From assembly GCF_023073415.1 (NCBI RefSeq), contig NZ_JADPJL010000005.1, positions 62,001-126,000 of the forward strand: DNA of 64,000 bases. Reading direction: 5' to 3'. Positions 33,704 to 50,691 of the stretch are shown piece after piece (the stretch's first letter is position 1; each line of letters starts with the position of its first letter). Origin of the DNA: Bradyrhizobium sp. 190 (GTDB lineage Bacteria > Pseudomonadota > Alphaproteobacteria > Rhizobiales > Xanthobacteraceae). The position numbers were made by a program, and so were the translations under genes. The notes beneath the pieces are model-generated. The model had not been told where the DNA came from. It did not search any database and worked only from the letters and a program-made list of their open reading frames with translations.

Positions 33704-34657
33704 ATGCCCGAGAAGGTCCTGATCTATTCGCGTTTTCCAAAGGCCCAGATGGAACGGTTCGGAGAACGGTTTGAACTCCTGAATGCCGCGGGCAAGCCGC
33801 CCGATGAAGTGTTTTCCGCCGAGCAGCTCGCAGACATTCGCGCGATGATCACCGCGGGCGGCACGCCGCTCGGCGCTGGCGCCATGGACCTGCTGCCGAA
33901 GCTGGGCGCCATCGTTTGCTATGGTACCGGGTTTGACGGCGTCGATCTCGCGGCGGCGGCGAAACGCAAGATCGCGGTCGGTCACAGCCCTGGGGCGAAC
34001 GCGGCTTCGGTCGCCGACATCGCGGTCACCTTGATGCTGGCAGCCACGCGGCGGCTACTTGTCGCCGACGATTATGTGCGGGGCGGGAGCTGGGCCGCCG
34101 CAAAGCCGTCGCCGATGATGCGACCGCAAGCCGGGATGCTCGGCCGCAGAATAGGCGTCTACGGCATGGGCGAGATCGGCCGCAAGATTGCGGCGCGCGT
34201 CGCCGCCTTCGAGACCGAGGTCGGCTATTTCAGCCGCAGCCGGCGCGACGTTCCCTATCAATATTTCCCGACGCTCGATGCGTTGGCGGAGTGGTGCAGC
34301 GTCCTGATGATCGCGGTGCGGGCAGGGGCTGACACCGAGCATGCGGTGGACGCCAACATCCTTCGCAAGCTCGGCAAGGATGGATACGTCGTCAATATTT
34401 CGCGCGGCTCGGTGATCGACCAGCCGGCTTTGATCGCGGTGTTGACCGACCAGACCATCGCCGGCGCGGGCCTCGACGTGTACGCGAAGGAGCCGCATGC
34501 GCCCGATGCGCTGACCGCGCTGCCCAGCGTCGTACTCTCGCCGCATATCGGCGGCCATACGCTGGAGTCGCATGTGGCGATGCAGGACTGCGTGCTGTCC
34601 AATCTCGACGCGTTCTTCGCCGGCAAACCGCTGCCTTACCCGGTGCCGCTCGGCTGA
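33704..34657 (+). CDS. 2-hydroxyacid dehydrogenase (D-isomer specific, NAD(P)-dependent)
   Basis: A 317-residue dehydrogenase of the glyoxylate/hydroxypyruvate reductase group. NAD(P)-binding GVYGMGEIGRK (151-161); catalytic Arg234 (NISRGSVID), Glu263 (YAKEPHAP) and His281 (LSPHIGGHT). SRSRRD after the second Rossmann strand suggests NADPH preference. It would reduce glyoxylate or hydroxypyruvate. Start ATG 33704 follows AAGGAGCAACA. It is a single gene wedged between the rplKA terminator and the convergent ECF41 operon (5 bp between stops). Confidence 0.92.
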   Translation: MPEKVLIYSRFPKAQMERFGERFELLNAAGKPPDEVFSAEQLADIRAMITAGGTPLGAGAMDLLPKLGAIVCYGTGFDGVDLAAAAKRKIAVGHSPGANAASVADIAVTLMLAATRRLLVADDYVRGGSWAAAKPSPMMRPQAGMLGRRIGVYGMGEIGRKIAARVAAFETEVGYFSRSRRDVPYQYFPTLDALAEWCSVLMIAVRAGADTEHAVDANILRKLGKDGYVVNISRGSVIDQPALIAVLTDQTIAGAGLDVYAKEPHAPDALTALPSVVLSPHIGGHTLESHVAMQDCVLSNLDAFFAGKPLPYPVPLG

Positions 34658-34662
34658 CGGCT

Positions 34663-35556
34663 TCAGTGCATCCGGGCAGCCGGCAGATGGCGCAGCTTGT
34701 CGGGATTGCGGACGATATAGATCGCGGCGATTTTCTCGCCGTCGATCGCCATGCTCAGGGTGAGATCGAGTTCGCCGTCCAGATAGAGCAGGGCGCCCAC
34801 GGCGCCGTTGATCACAGCCGGCTGGATCCGGACGTCCTGGCCGGCGATCTTGCCGGCAAGGCCGATGAAGAAGCGCGCGACCTTGTCGGCGCCGATGATC
34901 GGATTGCGCGCCGCGAACTTGCGGCCGCCGCCATCCGTGAGCGCCACTGCATCCTCGCGCAGCAATTCGGCCAGTTGCCTGACATTGCCGCTGGCAACCG
35001 CGTCGCTGAAAGCTTGCAGCAGGCGCGCGTGACAGTCCGGCGTCGCCGCCGGTGCGGGACGATTGTCGCGCACCGCGCGGCGGGCCCTCGAGGCCAGTTG
35101 GCGGCAGGACGCCTCGGTGCGGTCGAGCATGACGGCGATCTCGGTGAAGGGCGTGTCGAACACGTCGTGGAGCAGGAAGGCCGCGCGTTCCAGCGGCGAC
35201 AGCCGGTCCAGCGCCAGCAACAGGGCGAACGAGAGATCGTCTGCGAGTTCGGTGGCGGCATCGGCCGACAGGCCCTCCGCGTCGAACACCGGCTCGGGCA
35301 GCCAAGGGCCGACATAAATTTCCCGCTGCACCTTCGCGCTATTCAGGCGATCGAGACAAAGCCGGGTCACGACGGTGACGAGAAAGGCTTCCGCGTTGTG
35401 GACGTCCTGCGCTCCGGCAAAGCGGAGATAGGCGTCCTGCACCACATCTTCCGCGTCGCTGCGGCTTCCGAGCATGCGATAGGCGAGCCCGAGCAGGCGC
35501 CCGCGATGGGGCGCCAGCGGGTCGTCATCATGCGGCCTGTTTGACGACATCAACAT
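34663..35556 (-). CDS. ECF41-family RNA polymerase sigma factor
   Basis: A ~297-residue sigma factor. The N-terminal sigma-2 region is YRMLGSRSDAEDVVQDAYL; sigma-4 is SPLERAAFLLHDVFDTPFTEIA. A fused SnoaL-like C-terminal domain ends in the conserved NPDKL motif (AIYIVRNPDKLRHL). This combination, with no anti-sigma gene and a carboxymuconolactone-decarboxylase-like partner, defines ECF41. The start could be GTG 35565, ATG 35556 or ATG 35550; all lie inside the end of the CMD gene, so translation is coupled. The C-terminal domain is known to control the sigma activity in this group. Probably autoregulated through the promoter at 36466-36492. Confidence 0.9.
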   Translation of the reverse strand: MLMSSNRPHDDDPLAPHRGRLLGLAYRMLGSRSDAEDVVQDAYLRFAGAQDVHNAEAFLVTVVTRLCLDRLNSAKVQREIYVGPWLPEPVFDAEGLSADAATELADDLSFALLLALDRLSPLERAAFLLHDVFDTPFTEIAVMLDRTEASCRQLASRARRAVRDNRPAPAATPDCHARLLQAFSDAVASGNVRQLAELLREDAVALTDGGGRKFAARNPIIGADKVARFFIGLAGKIAGQDVRIQPAVINGAVGALLYLDGELDLTLSMAIDGEKIAAIYIVRNPDKLRHLPAARMH

Positions 35557-36076
35557 TGTGTCCACTCACGGTGACGCGGCGGCATTCCTTGGCATAACCG
35601 AGGCCCGCCTTCACCATCGGGAAGATGCGGCCCATTTGCAGCGCCAGCGTCAGATCTATTACGCCTTTCTGGCCCCATTGGTCCCGGACGGCGTCACGAA
35701 ACTCGTCCTCCGCCTCGGCGGCCCGGCGCACCACGGCGTCGGCGAAACGGAATCCAAGCGTCGTCGCCTCATTCATCGCCCGGGGATCGCGGCGGAGAAC
35801 CGCCTCGATCTGGTCCCTGGGCATGCCGGCTTCCAGCGCCATGTCGACGACCAGTTGCGTGCAAGGCCCGCAATCCTCGGCCAGCGCGCCGACGATCTTG
35901 GCTGCGAAACTCGCGTCGATCGGGACCGCCTCGCGATGAGCGGACGCCTTCATGACGGGCGCGAACTTGAAGAAAGCGGAAGGGGAACAGTTCAGCATCA
36001 TCAGGAGATAGCTGACGTCGTAACCATACCGCTTGGCAAATGCGCGCAGCGTGCGGCGCGCGATCCAACTACGCAT
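35528..36076 (-). CDS. Carboxymuconolactone decarboxylase family (AhpD-like) protein
   Basis: A 182-residue all-helical protein of the CMD/AhpD family with the redox-type motif EDCGPC (Glu67-Asp68-Cys69, Cys72) at the start of a helix. Two cysteines point to an AhpD-like peroxidase/disulfide function rather than true decarboxylation. ECF41 sigma factors are typically next to exactly such genes. Start ATG 36076 has CCAAGGAGAAAATC upstream on the minus strand and overlaps the end of the membrane-protein gene by 8 bases (ATGCGTAG). Its own end overlaps the sigma start. Confidence 0.88.
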   Translation of the reverse strand: MRSWIARRTLRAFAKRYGYDVSYLLMMLNCSPSAFFKFAPVMKASAHREAVPIDASFAAKIVGALAEDCGPCTQLVVDMALEAGMPRDQIEAVLRRDPRAMNEATTLGFRFADAVVRRAAEAEDEFRDAVRDQWGQKGVIDLTLALQMGRIFPMVKAGLGYAKECRRVTVSGHNVDVVKQAA

Positions 36077-36446
36077 GATTTTCTCCTTGGCTGGGGAAGG
36101 CGGAATAGAGGGCGGCTGCCGACGGCAGCACGATGGCGAGGAGGTCGAAGGCGGGGTGATGGACGTGGCCGCCCGCCAGCATCGCCAGGTGAAGCAGGGC
36201 GTGGGCGGCGAGGAAGCTGGCGCCCGCGATGGCCGCCGGCCAATACCGTGGCCGCCATGCCCGCGCGGCCAGCGCCAGACCGGCCACGAGGAACGCGACA
36301 CCGATGTCCTGAACGAAATGTGGGTTGAACGGGCCGGTGTCCGGCACCCCGGGTACGGTTTCGTACCAGAGGGGACCGGCCACCAGCATGGCCAGTCCGT
36401 TCAGAACCGTGGGTATCGCAAAAATTGCCGCCAACTGACGCCGCAT
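36069..36446 (-). CDS. Small integral membrane protein of the ECF41 operon
   Basis: A 125-residue protein with four hydrophobic segments (about 5-25, 45-62, 69-88 and 98-117) and short loops: MRRQLAAIFAIPTVLNGLAM, then PFNPHFVQDIGVAF. I cannot name its family with certainty; it resembles small DoxX-like or DUF4345-like membrane proteins. Start ATG 36446 has GCAGGAGGTTCCC on the minus strand. It is the first gene of a three-gene overlapping operon with the CMD protein and the ECF41 sigma factor. The promoter-like TGTCACA/CGTC pair lies just upstream, giving a ~13-base leader. Confidence 0.75.
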   Translation of the reverse strand: MRRQLAAIFAIPTVLNGLAMLVAGPLWYETVPGVPDTGPFNPHFVQDIGVAFLVAGLALAARAWRPRYWPAAIAGASFLAAHALLHLAMLAGGHVHHPAFDLLAIVLPSAAALYSAFPSQGENHA

Positions 36447-36465
36447 GGGAACCTCCTGCGGCCAA

Positions 36466-36492
36466 GACGAGCCAGATGCCCCCGGTGTGACA
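36466..36492 (-). promoter_or_regulatory. ECF41-type promoter (TGTCACA - 16 bp - CGTC)
   Basis: Read on the minus strand, TGTCACA occupies 36492-36486 and CGTC occupies 36469-36466, 16 bases apart. This matches the -35/-10 consensus described for ECF41 sigma factors. It points at the first gene of the operon that encodes an ECF41 factor; transcription would begin about 36459, just before the GGAGG site. Confidence 0.75.
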
Positions 36493-37024
36493 GAACCCGT
36501 CAAAGAATTTCCGCGATTCGGGGCGAAAATTTTTGCTCCGGCCGGCCGGTGAACTGGTGTGAATTTTGCCCTTGGCAAGCCGGCCAAGAGTCGGTAAACA
36601 ACCGCTTCCGGGCGTGCTGGCCCTTGCTGGCACGTCCGTGCGCGCATTCCGAAAACCCGATACGGTAGGAGATCATTCCTTTCAGGACATCCGCATGGAT
36701 TGCTCGAAAGGAAGGAAAACTCATCGCTTCGGTGGATTGCGGCAGGGGTCTTTCGGCTTGCCGGATGGCCTCGATCCTGTCCGAGACTGCAGGCGCCCGA
36801 GTCGAAACTTATGCGGAAACGCAAGTTTCTCCAACGGCTTAATCTTCCAGCCTGCATAGACGGGTGAAGACCGGATTTCGCTTCAACGCCGCCTCGCGCG
36901 GCGCCATGGCTGATTTGGTTCGAACCTCGACACCCCGCGCCATCTGGTTCGGGAGGGCAGGCTTATCAATGTCGTCCTGCCCGGCGTGTCCTTGAGACTG
37001 GTGTCTAGAGGTCAGGTTTTGGGT

Positions 37025-37052
37025 GAGACGATGGGTGCAACCCGGCTGTCTC
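37025..37052 (+). promoter_or_regulatory. Putative rplJ leader hairpin (L10 autoregulation)
   Basis: GAGAC and GTCTC enclose a second stem GGGT/ACCC with a GCA loop, 40 bases before the rplJ start. L10 (with L12) represses its own mRNA leader in enterobacteria; position and structure suggest an equivalent, but no consensus was tested. Confidence 0.35.
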
Positions 37053-37090
37053 GCTCTTAAGCGAAGGCCGCCAACCGGAGAGAGCTTGCT

Positions 37091-37609
37091 GTGGAAAGAG
37101 CGGCAAAAAAGGACGCGGTTGAGGCGCTGAACGAGGTCTTCAAGACCACGAGCGTCGCAGTCGTCGCCCACTATTCCGGCCTCACCGTAGCCCAGATGCA
37201 GAAGCTGCGCATGCAGATGAAGCAGGCGGGTGCGTCGGTGAAGGTCTCGAAGAACCGTCTCGCCAAAATTGCTCTTGAAGGCACGGACGTCGTTGCCATC
37301 GGCTCCCTACTGAAGGGACCGACCGTGATCGCGACTTCAAACGATCCGGTAACGGCGCCGAAGGTTGCCATCGAATTCGCCAAGGCGAACGAAAAGTTCG
37401 TCATTCTCGGCGGCTCGATGGGTAAAACCGTCCTGGATGTGAACGGTGTGAAGGCGCTTGCCTCGCTGCCGTCACTCGATGAACTGCGCGGAAAGCTTGT
37501 CGGCCTCCTGGTGGCGCCGGCGACCAAGATCGCTCAGCTCTCGACTGCGCCCGCGGCCAAGCTCGCGCGCGTCGTCCAGGCCTATGCCTCAAAGAGCGAA
37601 GCGGCCTGA
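37091..37609 (+). CDS. rplJ: 50S ribosomal protein L10
   Basis: A 172-residue L10, base of the L7/L12 stalk: [17 protein letters not shown] and [12 protein letters not shown] are in the rRNA-binding N-terminal domain; the C-terminal helix carries L12 dimers. It begins with GTG at 37091 after CCGGAGAGAGC. It is followed after 52 bp by rplL. Confidence 0.97.
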   Translation: MERAAKKDAVEALNEVFKTTSVAVVAHYSGLTVAQMQKLRMQMKQAGASVKVSKNRLAKIALEGTDVVAIGSLLKGPTVIATSNDPVTAPKVAIEFAKANEKFVILGGSMGKTVLDVNGVKALASLPSLDELRGKLVGLLVAPATKIAQLSTAPAAKLARVVQAYASKSEAA

Positions 37610-37661
37610 CCCTTCGCAAATCAAACCTGGTTCGAACCAAACGTTTTAAGGAAATAGATCA

Positions 37662-38026
<365 letters not shown>

Positions 38027-38033
<7 letters not shown>

Positions 38034-38046
38034 CGCAAGTTACTTC
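38027..38046 (+). promoter_or_regulatory. Hairpin across the rplL stop codon
   Basis: Perfect 8-bp stem GAAGTAAC/GTTACTTC with a GCAA tetraloop; the stem includes the TAA stop. No T-run follows, so it may be an mRNA-stabilising or processing structure rather than a terminator. Confidence 0.5.
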
Positions 38047-38508
38047 GGCGAAATCCGGGTCTTTCTTCGTCAGATTTGGCGAGCGTGAGCGAGACTCGGG
38101 ATCGTTGCAAAGCTTGTGCGATGGGGTAACCCGGAGTACGGCGTACACAGAAAAGTGTGGGGATTCGCGGGGTTAGCCCCTCGAATCTCCACGATTCCGC
38201 CCCATATCGGAGCGGCAGCAGGAAAACGCGGTAAGGCGGCGGGGACGGCAGGGTTCCCGGCGTAAGCCGTTGGGAGACAGTCAGATTTCGGGCTTTTTCA
38301 GTCCGTGAAGCGGCAAGTTAAGACGGGCGGGTGCAGTCATGCGCCCCGCGCGTCGTTTTGCGTTTTGAAGGTCTAAAGTGCGGGTTCAGGACTTAATTCC
38401 TGAAATTGAGCTTTGTTCCTTTTGAGCGATTCGAAATTCAACCCGGGGGCGATGGCAGTCGCGCTTCGGAAGGTTCGTCCACAAGGGCGACGAAAATGAG
38501 AGGCCACG
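38034..38508. other. rplL-rpoB intergenic region
   Basis: 475 bp with no gene. It contains the hairpin at 38157-38192 and GC-rich repeats of unclear role. In enterobacteria this gap holds an attenuator and an RNase III site that set the ratio of L12 to polymerase subunits. Confidence 0.5.
38157..38192 (+). promoter_or_regulatory. Large hairpin between rplL and rpoB
   Basis: A ~16-bp stem with two mismatches: GTGGGGATTCGCGGGG pairs with CCCCTCGAATCTCCAC around a short TTAG-type loop. No T-run follows, so RNase processing or partial attenuation is more likely than full termination. Confidence 0.55.
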
Positions 38509-42627
<4,119 letters not shown>

Positions 42628-42776
42628 CGGCAAAGATTCCATGTCCGACCCAAAGCGCGAAGGCAACTTCGCAGATGGGCCGGACATTCGCGCTCCGCTC
42701 GGACGTTGAGCGGGCGCGGGCCAAAGAAGAATTTCGAATTTGCTGCCGGTGACGATCGGCACGCGAGGAGAAGACG

Positions 42777-46976
<4,200 letters not shown>

Positions 46977-47003
46977 GGGTTCCGTCAGGTCCCGACCAAT
47001 AAG

Positions 47004-47037
47004 AAAGCCGGCTGTGAAGCCGGCTTTTGCTTTTTTT
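47004..47037 (+). terminator. Intrinsic terminator after rpoC
   Basis: Ten-base-pair stem AAAGCCGGCT/AGCCGGCTTT, loop GTGA, then TGCTTTTTTTC. Confidence 0.9.
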
Positions 47038-47075
47038 CAACGGCGTGCCCCCTGCTTCACCCATAAGGGTGATAC

Positions 47076-48224
47076 GTGCTACCCAGTCACGACGTGATGT
47101 CTATGTTGGCGGTCCCCTCGATTCACATGAACGCATCAATTGATTCAGAACGTCTGATCGACCGCATTTATGAAGCTGGCTTGGTCCCTTCGCTTTGGCC
47201 AGCTCTGCTTGGTGAACTCGGTGCAGCGGTCGGCGGCAACGGCGGCTTTCTGTTCGGTGTGCGGGACGGCTACGTAAGCGCGGTCAATTCTGTCGAATAT
47301 GACCAGCTGATGCCTGTTTTCTTGAGAGACGGATGGAGCGAACGCGATCCAAATCTGCCGCGCGCCATCGCCCTGAATCGTGCAGGCTTCGTCACCGACC
47401 ACGACCTCCTCTCGGAGGAGGAGATTGCGACCAACGAAGTCTATTGCAATTTTTACCGCAAGCACGGCATCGGCTACCGGGCCGGAACGCTCATCCCGAT
47501 GCCGATCGGCGATTCAATCGCAATCGTCCTGCCACGGCATCAGGATCACGGCCCGGTGCCGCAAGAGGTCGTCAATCTGCTGGATGGACTGCGGCCGCAT
47601 CTGGCCCGGGCCTCCCTTGCGGCAAACCGCCTTGGCTTCGAGCGCGCACTTGCCCAGGTGGATGCATTGCAGGCGCTGGGTCTGCCGGGCGCGGTGCTGC
47701 GCGGGCCCGGCCAGGTGTTCGCGACAAACGGCCTGTTCGATGCGCTGATGCCTTCGCTGTTTCAGGATCGCGCCCAGCGCGTGATGATGACGGACGTTGC
47801 GGCGGATGCGCTGCTCGCCGAAGCGCTCGGCGCGCTGCCTCTTGCCGGTAGCCGGATCGTGAAATCCATACCGGTCGCCGCGACGGTCGGCCACGTGCCG
47901 ATGGTGCTGCATGTCATCCCCGTACGCGGTTCCGCGCGCGATATCTTCACGCAGGCCACCGCGCTGCTGGTGGTGACGCCGGTCGATCGCGCCGCGGTGC
48001 CGACCGCGGAGGTCCTGCAAGGCCTGTTCGACCTGACACCGGCGGAAGCGCGCGTGGCGCGGGGCATCGGCCAGGCCGAAACCGTTGATACGCTTGCCGA
48101 CGCGACAGGCGTCAATCGAGAGACGGTGCGCAGCCAGCTCAAGGCCGTGCTGTCCAAGACCGGCCTTTCACGCCAGCAGGAGCTGGTCAGCCTGCTCGCC
48201 GGCAAGGCGTTCCATCGCGATTAG
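47076..48224 (+). CDS. LuxR family transcriptional regulator
   Basis: A ~382-residue regulator with a C-terminal LuxR-type helix-turn-helix (LFDLTPAEARVARGIGQAET, then GVNRETVRSQLKAVLSKTGL, about 320-375). A long N-terminal region without a domain I recognise may be a sensory/PAS-like part. There is no phosphoacceptor receiver domain or autoinducer-domain signature. The start is uncertain: GTG 47076 or ATG 47097, 47103 or 47127. It is a single-gene unit with its own terminator at 48311-48340. The next gene downstream is the amine-oxidase/methyltransferase fusion, which it might control (inferred from position). Confidence 0.82.
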   Translation: MLPSHDVMSMLAVPSIHMNASIDSERLIDRIYEAGLVPSLWPALLGELGAAVGGNGGFLFGVRDGYVSAVNSVEYDQLMPVFLRDGWSERDPNLPRAIALNRAGFVTDHDLLSEEEIATNEVYCNFYRKHGIGYRAGTLIPMPIGDSIAIVLPRHQDHGPVPQEVVNLLDGLRPHLARASLAANRLGFERALAQVDALQALGLPGAVLRGPGQVFATNGLFDALMPSLFQDRAQRVMMTDVAADALLAEALGALPLAGSRIVKSIPVAATVGHVPMVLHVIPVRGSARDIFTQATALLVVTPVDRAAVPTAEVLQGLFDLTPAEARVARGIGQAETVDTLADATGVNRETVRSQLKAVLSKTGLSRQQELVSLLAGKAFHRD

Positions 48225-48310
48225 ACAACCGCGCCCACGGTTGCGGAGGCGGACTCTCTGGGCCTACTTGCCGGCGGAATAGGGCTTCCGCAAGAATACG
48301 GTGCGAAGAC

Positions 48311-48340
48311 AAATGGCCGGCACAAGCCGGCCATTTTGCT
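48311..48340 (+). terminator. Intrinsic terminator after LuxR-type gene
   Basis: Eleven-base-pair stem AAATGGCCGGC/GCCGGCCATTT with an ACAA loop, followed by TGCT. Confidence 0.85.
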
Positions 48341-48470
48341 GCTTTCTTTCATTGCTGCGTTGCGAGGACTTGCTTTGTTCATCTTCCCTTCAGGGTGAAA
48401 AGCGCTTTTGCTTGCGGTTTAGACCGGCTGCTTCCAGAAGGCAGGGGGGCCGGAGGGCGACGGAAAAGAC

Positions 48471-50525
48471 ATGTTGGATCTGGCAATCGTAGGCGGCGGC
48501 CCGGGCGGGCTGATGAGCGCCTGGTATTTGAAGAAAAAGCTCGGCGATCTCTGCCGCGTCACGATCTACGAGGCATCCGACAGAGTCGGGGGCAAGATCG
48601 TCTCGCGCAAATTCGATTCCGCGCCGGCGATGTACGAGGCAGGCGTCGCCGAAATCTACGATTATTCGATGACCGGCCCGGATCCGCTGCGGGAACTGAT
48701 CCAGCATTTCGGCCTGCAGACGATACCGATGGATGCCGAGCAGGTGCACCTCGACGGTGAACTGCTCAACGACGTGCCGGGCATGCGCCGCAGGTATGGT
48801 GAGAAGACCGCCGCCGCGATCGAAGCGTTCCGCAAGCGTTGTTCCGACCTGGTGTCGCCGATCGAATATTACGAAGGCGTCGGCGCCCACGATAACGAGC
48901 ACCCCTGGGCCTACATGACCTGCGAGGAAGTGCTCGACGAGGAAGTCGACGATCCCATCGCCAAGCGCTTTTTCAAGGTGATGGCGCGCTCTGATATCGC
49001 GACCGAAAGCCACAGTACCAATGGCCTGAATGCGCTGAAGAACTTCGTGATGGACGTCGACGGCTATATCGGCCTGTACTCGATCCAGAACGGCAACGAA
49101 CAGTTGATCGAGTGCCTGCGCTCGGAAGTCGATGCCGACATCCAGCTCAGCCATCGCGTGCTCAAGGTCGGCAAGACCGACTCTGGCCGCTATCAGCTCA
49201 ATATGATGAACGGAAAGGGGCCGGAGACACGGGATTTCGATCTGGTGCTGATGTGCCTGCCGCATTCCTGGCTCGGCACCATGCGCTGGGATGGCGAAGA
49301 ACTGCGCAAGTCGATGGTCAAGCACGTCGCCTATTTCGACCGTCCGGCGCATTATCTTCGGGTTTCGATCCTGTTCGACGAGCCGTTCTGGGGCGAGAAG
49401 ATCTCCGGTGCCTGGTTCATGTCGGAAGCGTTCGGCGGCTGCTGCGTTTACAACGAGGGCGCCCGCCACGACGTCGGCAAGCACGGCGTGCTCAACTGGC
49501 TGATCGCCGGCTCGGACGCGCTGGCGTTTGCCAATCTTAGCGATCAGGAACTGATCGACGCCGCGCTCAAGTCGCTGCCGGCTTCGCTCGGCAACGCCCG
49601 CGATCATTTCCTGGAAGGCAAGATCCACCGCTGGCTGTCATCGGTGAATGCGCTGCCAGGCGGCCTGCCGGTGCGTGACGTCATGACCAACCACCGGCCG
49701 GAGCCGAAGCAGCATCCGGGGATCGTCGTGGTCGGCGACTATCTGTTCGATTCGACGCTGAACGGTCTGCTCGATTCCTCCGACGCCGCCACCGATATCA
49801 TTCTGACCGAGATGATGCGGCTGCGCCGCGCCCGTGCACAACAGGGCACGGTATCGTCCGACAAGATCGACCGCAGCTATTTCGAGAATTACCGTGGCGT
49901 CGGGCCCTACAGCGAGGCTTGGAGCCGGTTTACCGATCCGACCTATCTGATGGACCTGATCAAGATCGTCTGGAACAGGGCCAGGGGCTACAAGCTGCTC
50001 GTCGCCGGCTCCGCCAGCGGCGAACTGGTCGGCGCGCTGCGCGAGCGCGGCATCGATGCCTGGGGTATCGAAAACAACAAGGCGATCCACGCCAAAACGC
50101 CGAAGGCGCTGAAAAAGTACAACAAGCTCGGCTCCATCGCCGATATGCCGTTCAAGGACGACGAATTCGATTTCGTGTTCGAGACGAGCCTGTGTCATGT
50201 CGCCGAAAAGCAGGTCCTGCGGGCGGTGCGCGAACTCAACCGCGTCGTGAAGACCGGACTGGTGTTCGGGTCTGTGACGTCGGACATGGCTCCCGCACTG
50301 ATCGACCGTTACGACCTGTTGCGCGGCGTGAAGAAGCTCGGCACCTGGTGGGAATGGTCTGAATGGTTCTTCGGCAACGGATTCGACCTCTCGATGCACC
50401 GCCGCGACTGCACCGATGCGGTGTGGGCGGCGACGCTGGCTGCCAATAAGGGGCCGGGGCAGTGGTACGCCGACGCCGACAGCCTGCGCTATTCGTTCTT
50501 CGACAAGGTCGAAGCGGACGATTGA
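48471..50525 (+). CDS. Flavin amine oxidase-like / SAM methyltransferase fusion protein
   Basis: A 684-residue two-domain protein. Residues 1-455 are an FAD-dependent amine-oxidase/protoporphyrinogen-oxidase-like domain: AIVGGGPGGLMSAWYLKKK (5-23), IYEASDRVGGKI, and the C-terminal FAD motif near VVVGDYLFDSTLNGLLDSSD. After a linker (RSYFENYRGVGPYSEAW, about 466-482) comes a class I methyltransferase-like domain. It has motif I LLVAGSASGELVGAL (about 508), an acidic ribose-binding segment (AWGIENN) and ADMPFKDDEFDFVFETSLCH. Motif I lacks the usual D/E-x-G-x-G wording, so methylation needs proof. Start ATG 48471 follows GGAAAAGAC. An ABC exporter gene follows after 166 bp. The fusion is unusual and no pathway is known. 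Confidence 0.82.
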   Translation: MLDLAIVGGGPGGLMSAWYLKKKLGDLCRVTIYEASDRVGGKIVSRKFDSAPAMYEAGVAEIYDYSMTGPDPLRELIQHFGLQTIPMDAEQVHLDGELLNDVPGMRRRYGEKTAAAIEAFRKRCSDLVSPIEYYEGVGAHDNEHPWAYMTCEEVLDEEVDDPIAKRFFKVMARSDIATESHSTNGLNALKNFVMDVDGYIGLYSIQNGNEQLIECLRSEVDADIQLSHRVLKVGKTDSGRYQLNMMNGKGPETRDFDLVLMCLPHSWLGTMRWDGEELRKSMVKHVAYFDRPAHYLRVSILFDEPFWGEKISGAWFMSEAFGGCCVYNEGARHDVGKHGVLNWLIAGSDALAFANLSDQELIDAALKSLPASLGNARDHFLEGKIHRWLSSVNALPGGLPVRDVMTNHRPEPKQHPGIVVVGDYLFDSTLNGLLDSSDAATDIILTEMMRLRRARAQQGTVSSDKIDRSYFENYRGVGPYSEAWSRFTDPTYLMDLIKIVWNRARGYKLLVAGSASGELVGALRERGIDAWGIENNKAIHAKTPKALKKYNKLGSIADMPFKDDEFDFVFETSLCHVAEKQVLRAVRELNRVVKTGLVFGSVTSDMAPALIDRYDLLRGVKKLGTWWEWSEWFFGNGFDLSMHRRDCTDAVWAATLAANKGPGQWYADADSLRYSFFDKVEADD

Positions 50526-50546
50526 AGGTCCGACCGGTTGTATTGA

Positions 50547-50584
50547 GGCGCGACGGGGACTGATGGATCAGAGTCCGTCGCGCC
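50547..50584 (+). terminator. Stem-loop after the amine oxidase/methyltransferase gene
   Basis: Ten-base-pair stem GGCGCGACGG/CCGTCGCGCC with a further inner ACT/AGT pairing. No T-run follows, so it may be a weak terminator or processing site before the ABC gene. Confidence 0.5.
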
Positions 50585-50691
50585 AAATGTTTGCCGAATT
50601 CATCCCGATCGCATAGAATCCTTGGCGGGTAGCGCTCGCCGCTGCCGCGTTCGATTGCGGTCAGGCCGGCCGTGCAGCATCGGTTGGTTTC

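Larger units (their letters stand above)
36447..37090. other. Region between ECF41 operon and rplJ
   Basis: 644 bp without a supported gene. At its left end is the ECF41-type promoter; at its right end is a hairpin-bearing rplJ leader. The middle (about 36500-37000) shows nothing I can name, though it should contain the rplJ promoter. Confidence 0.5.
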
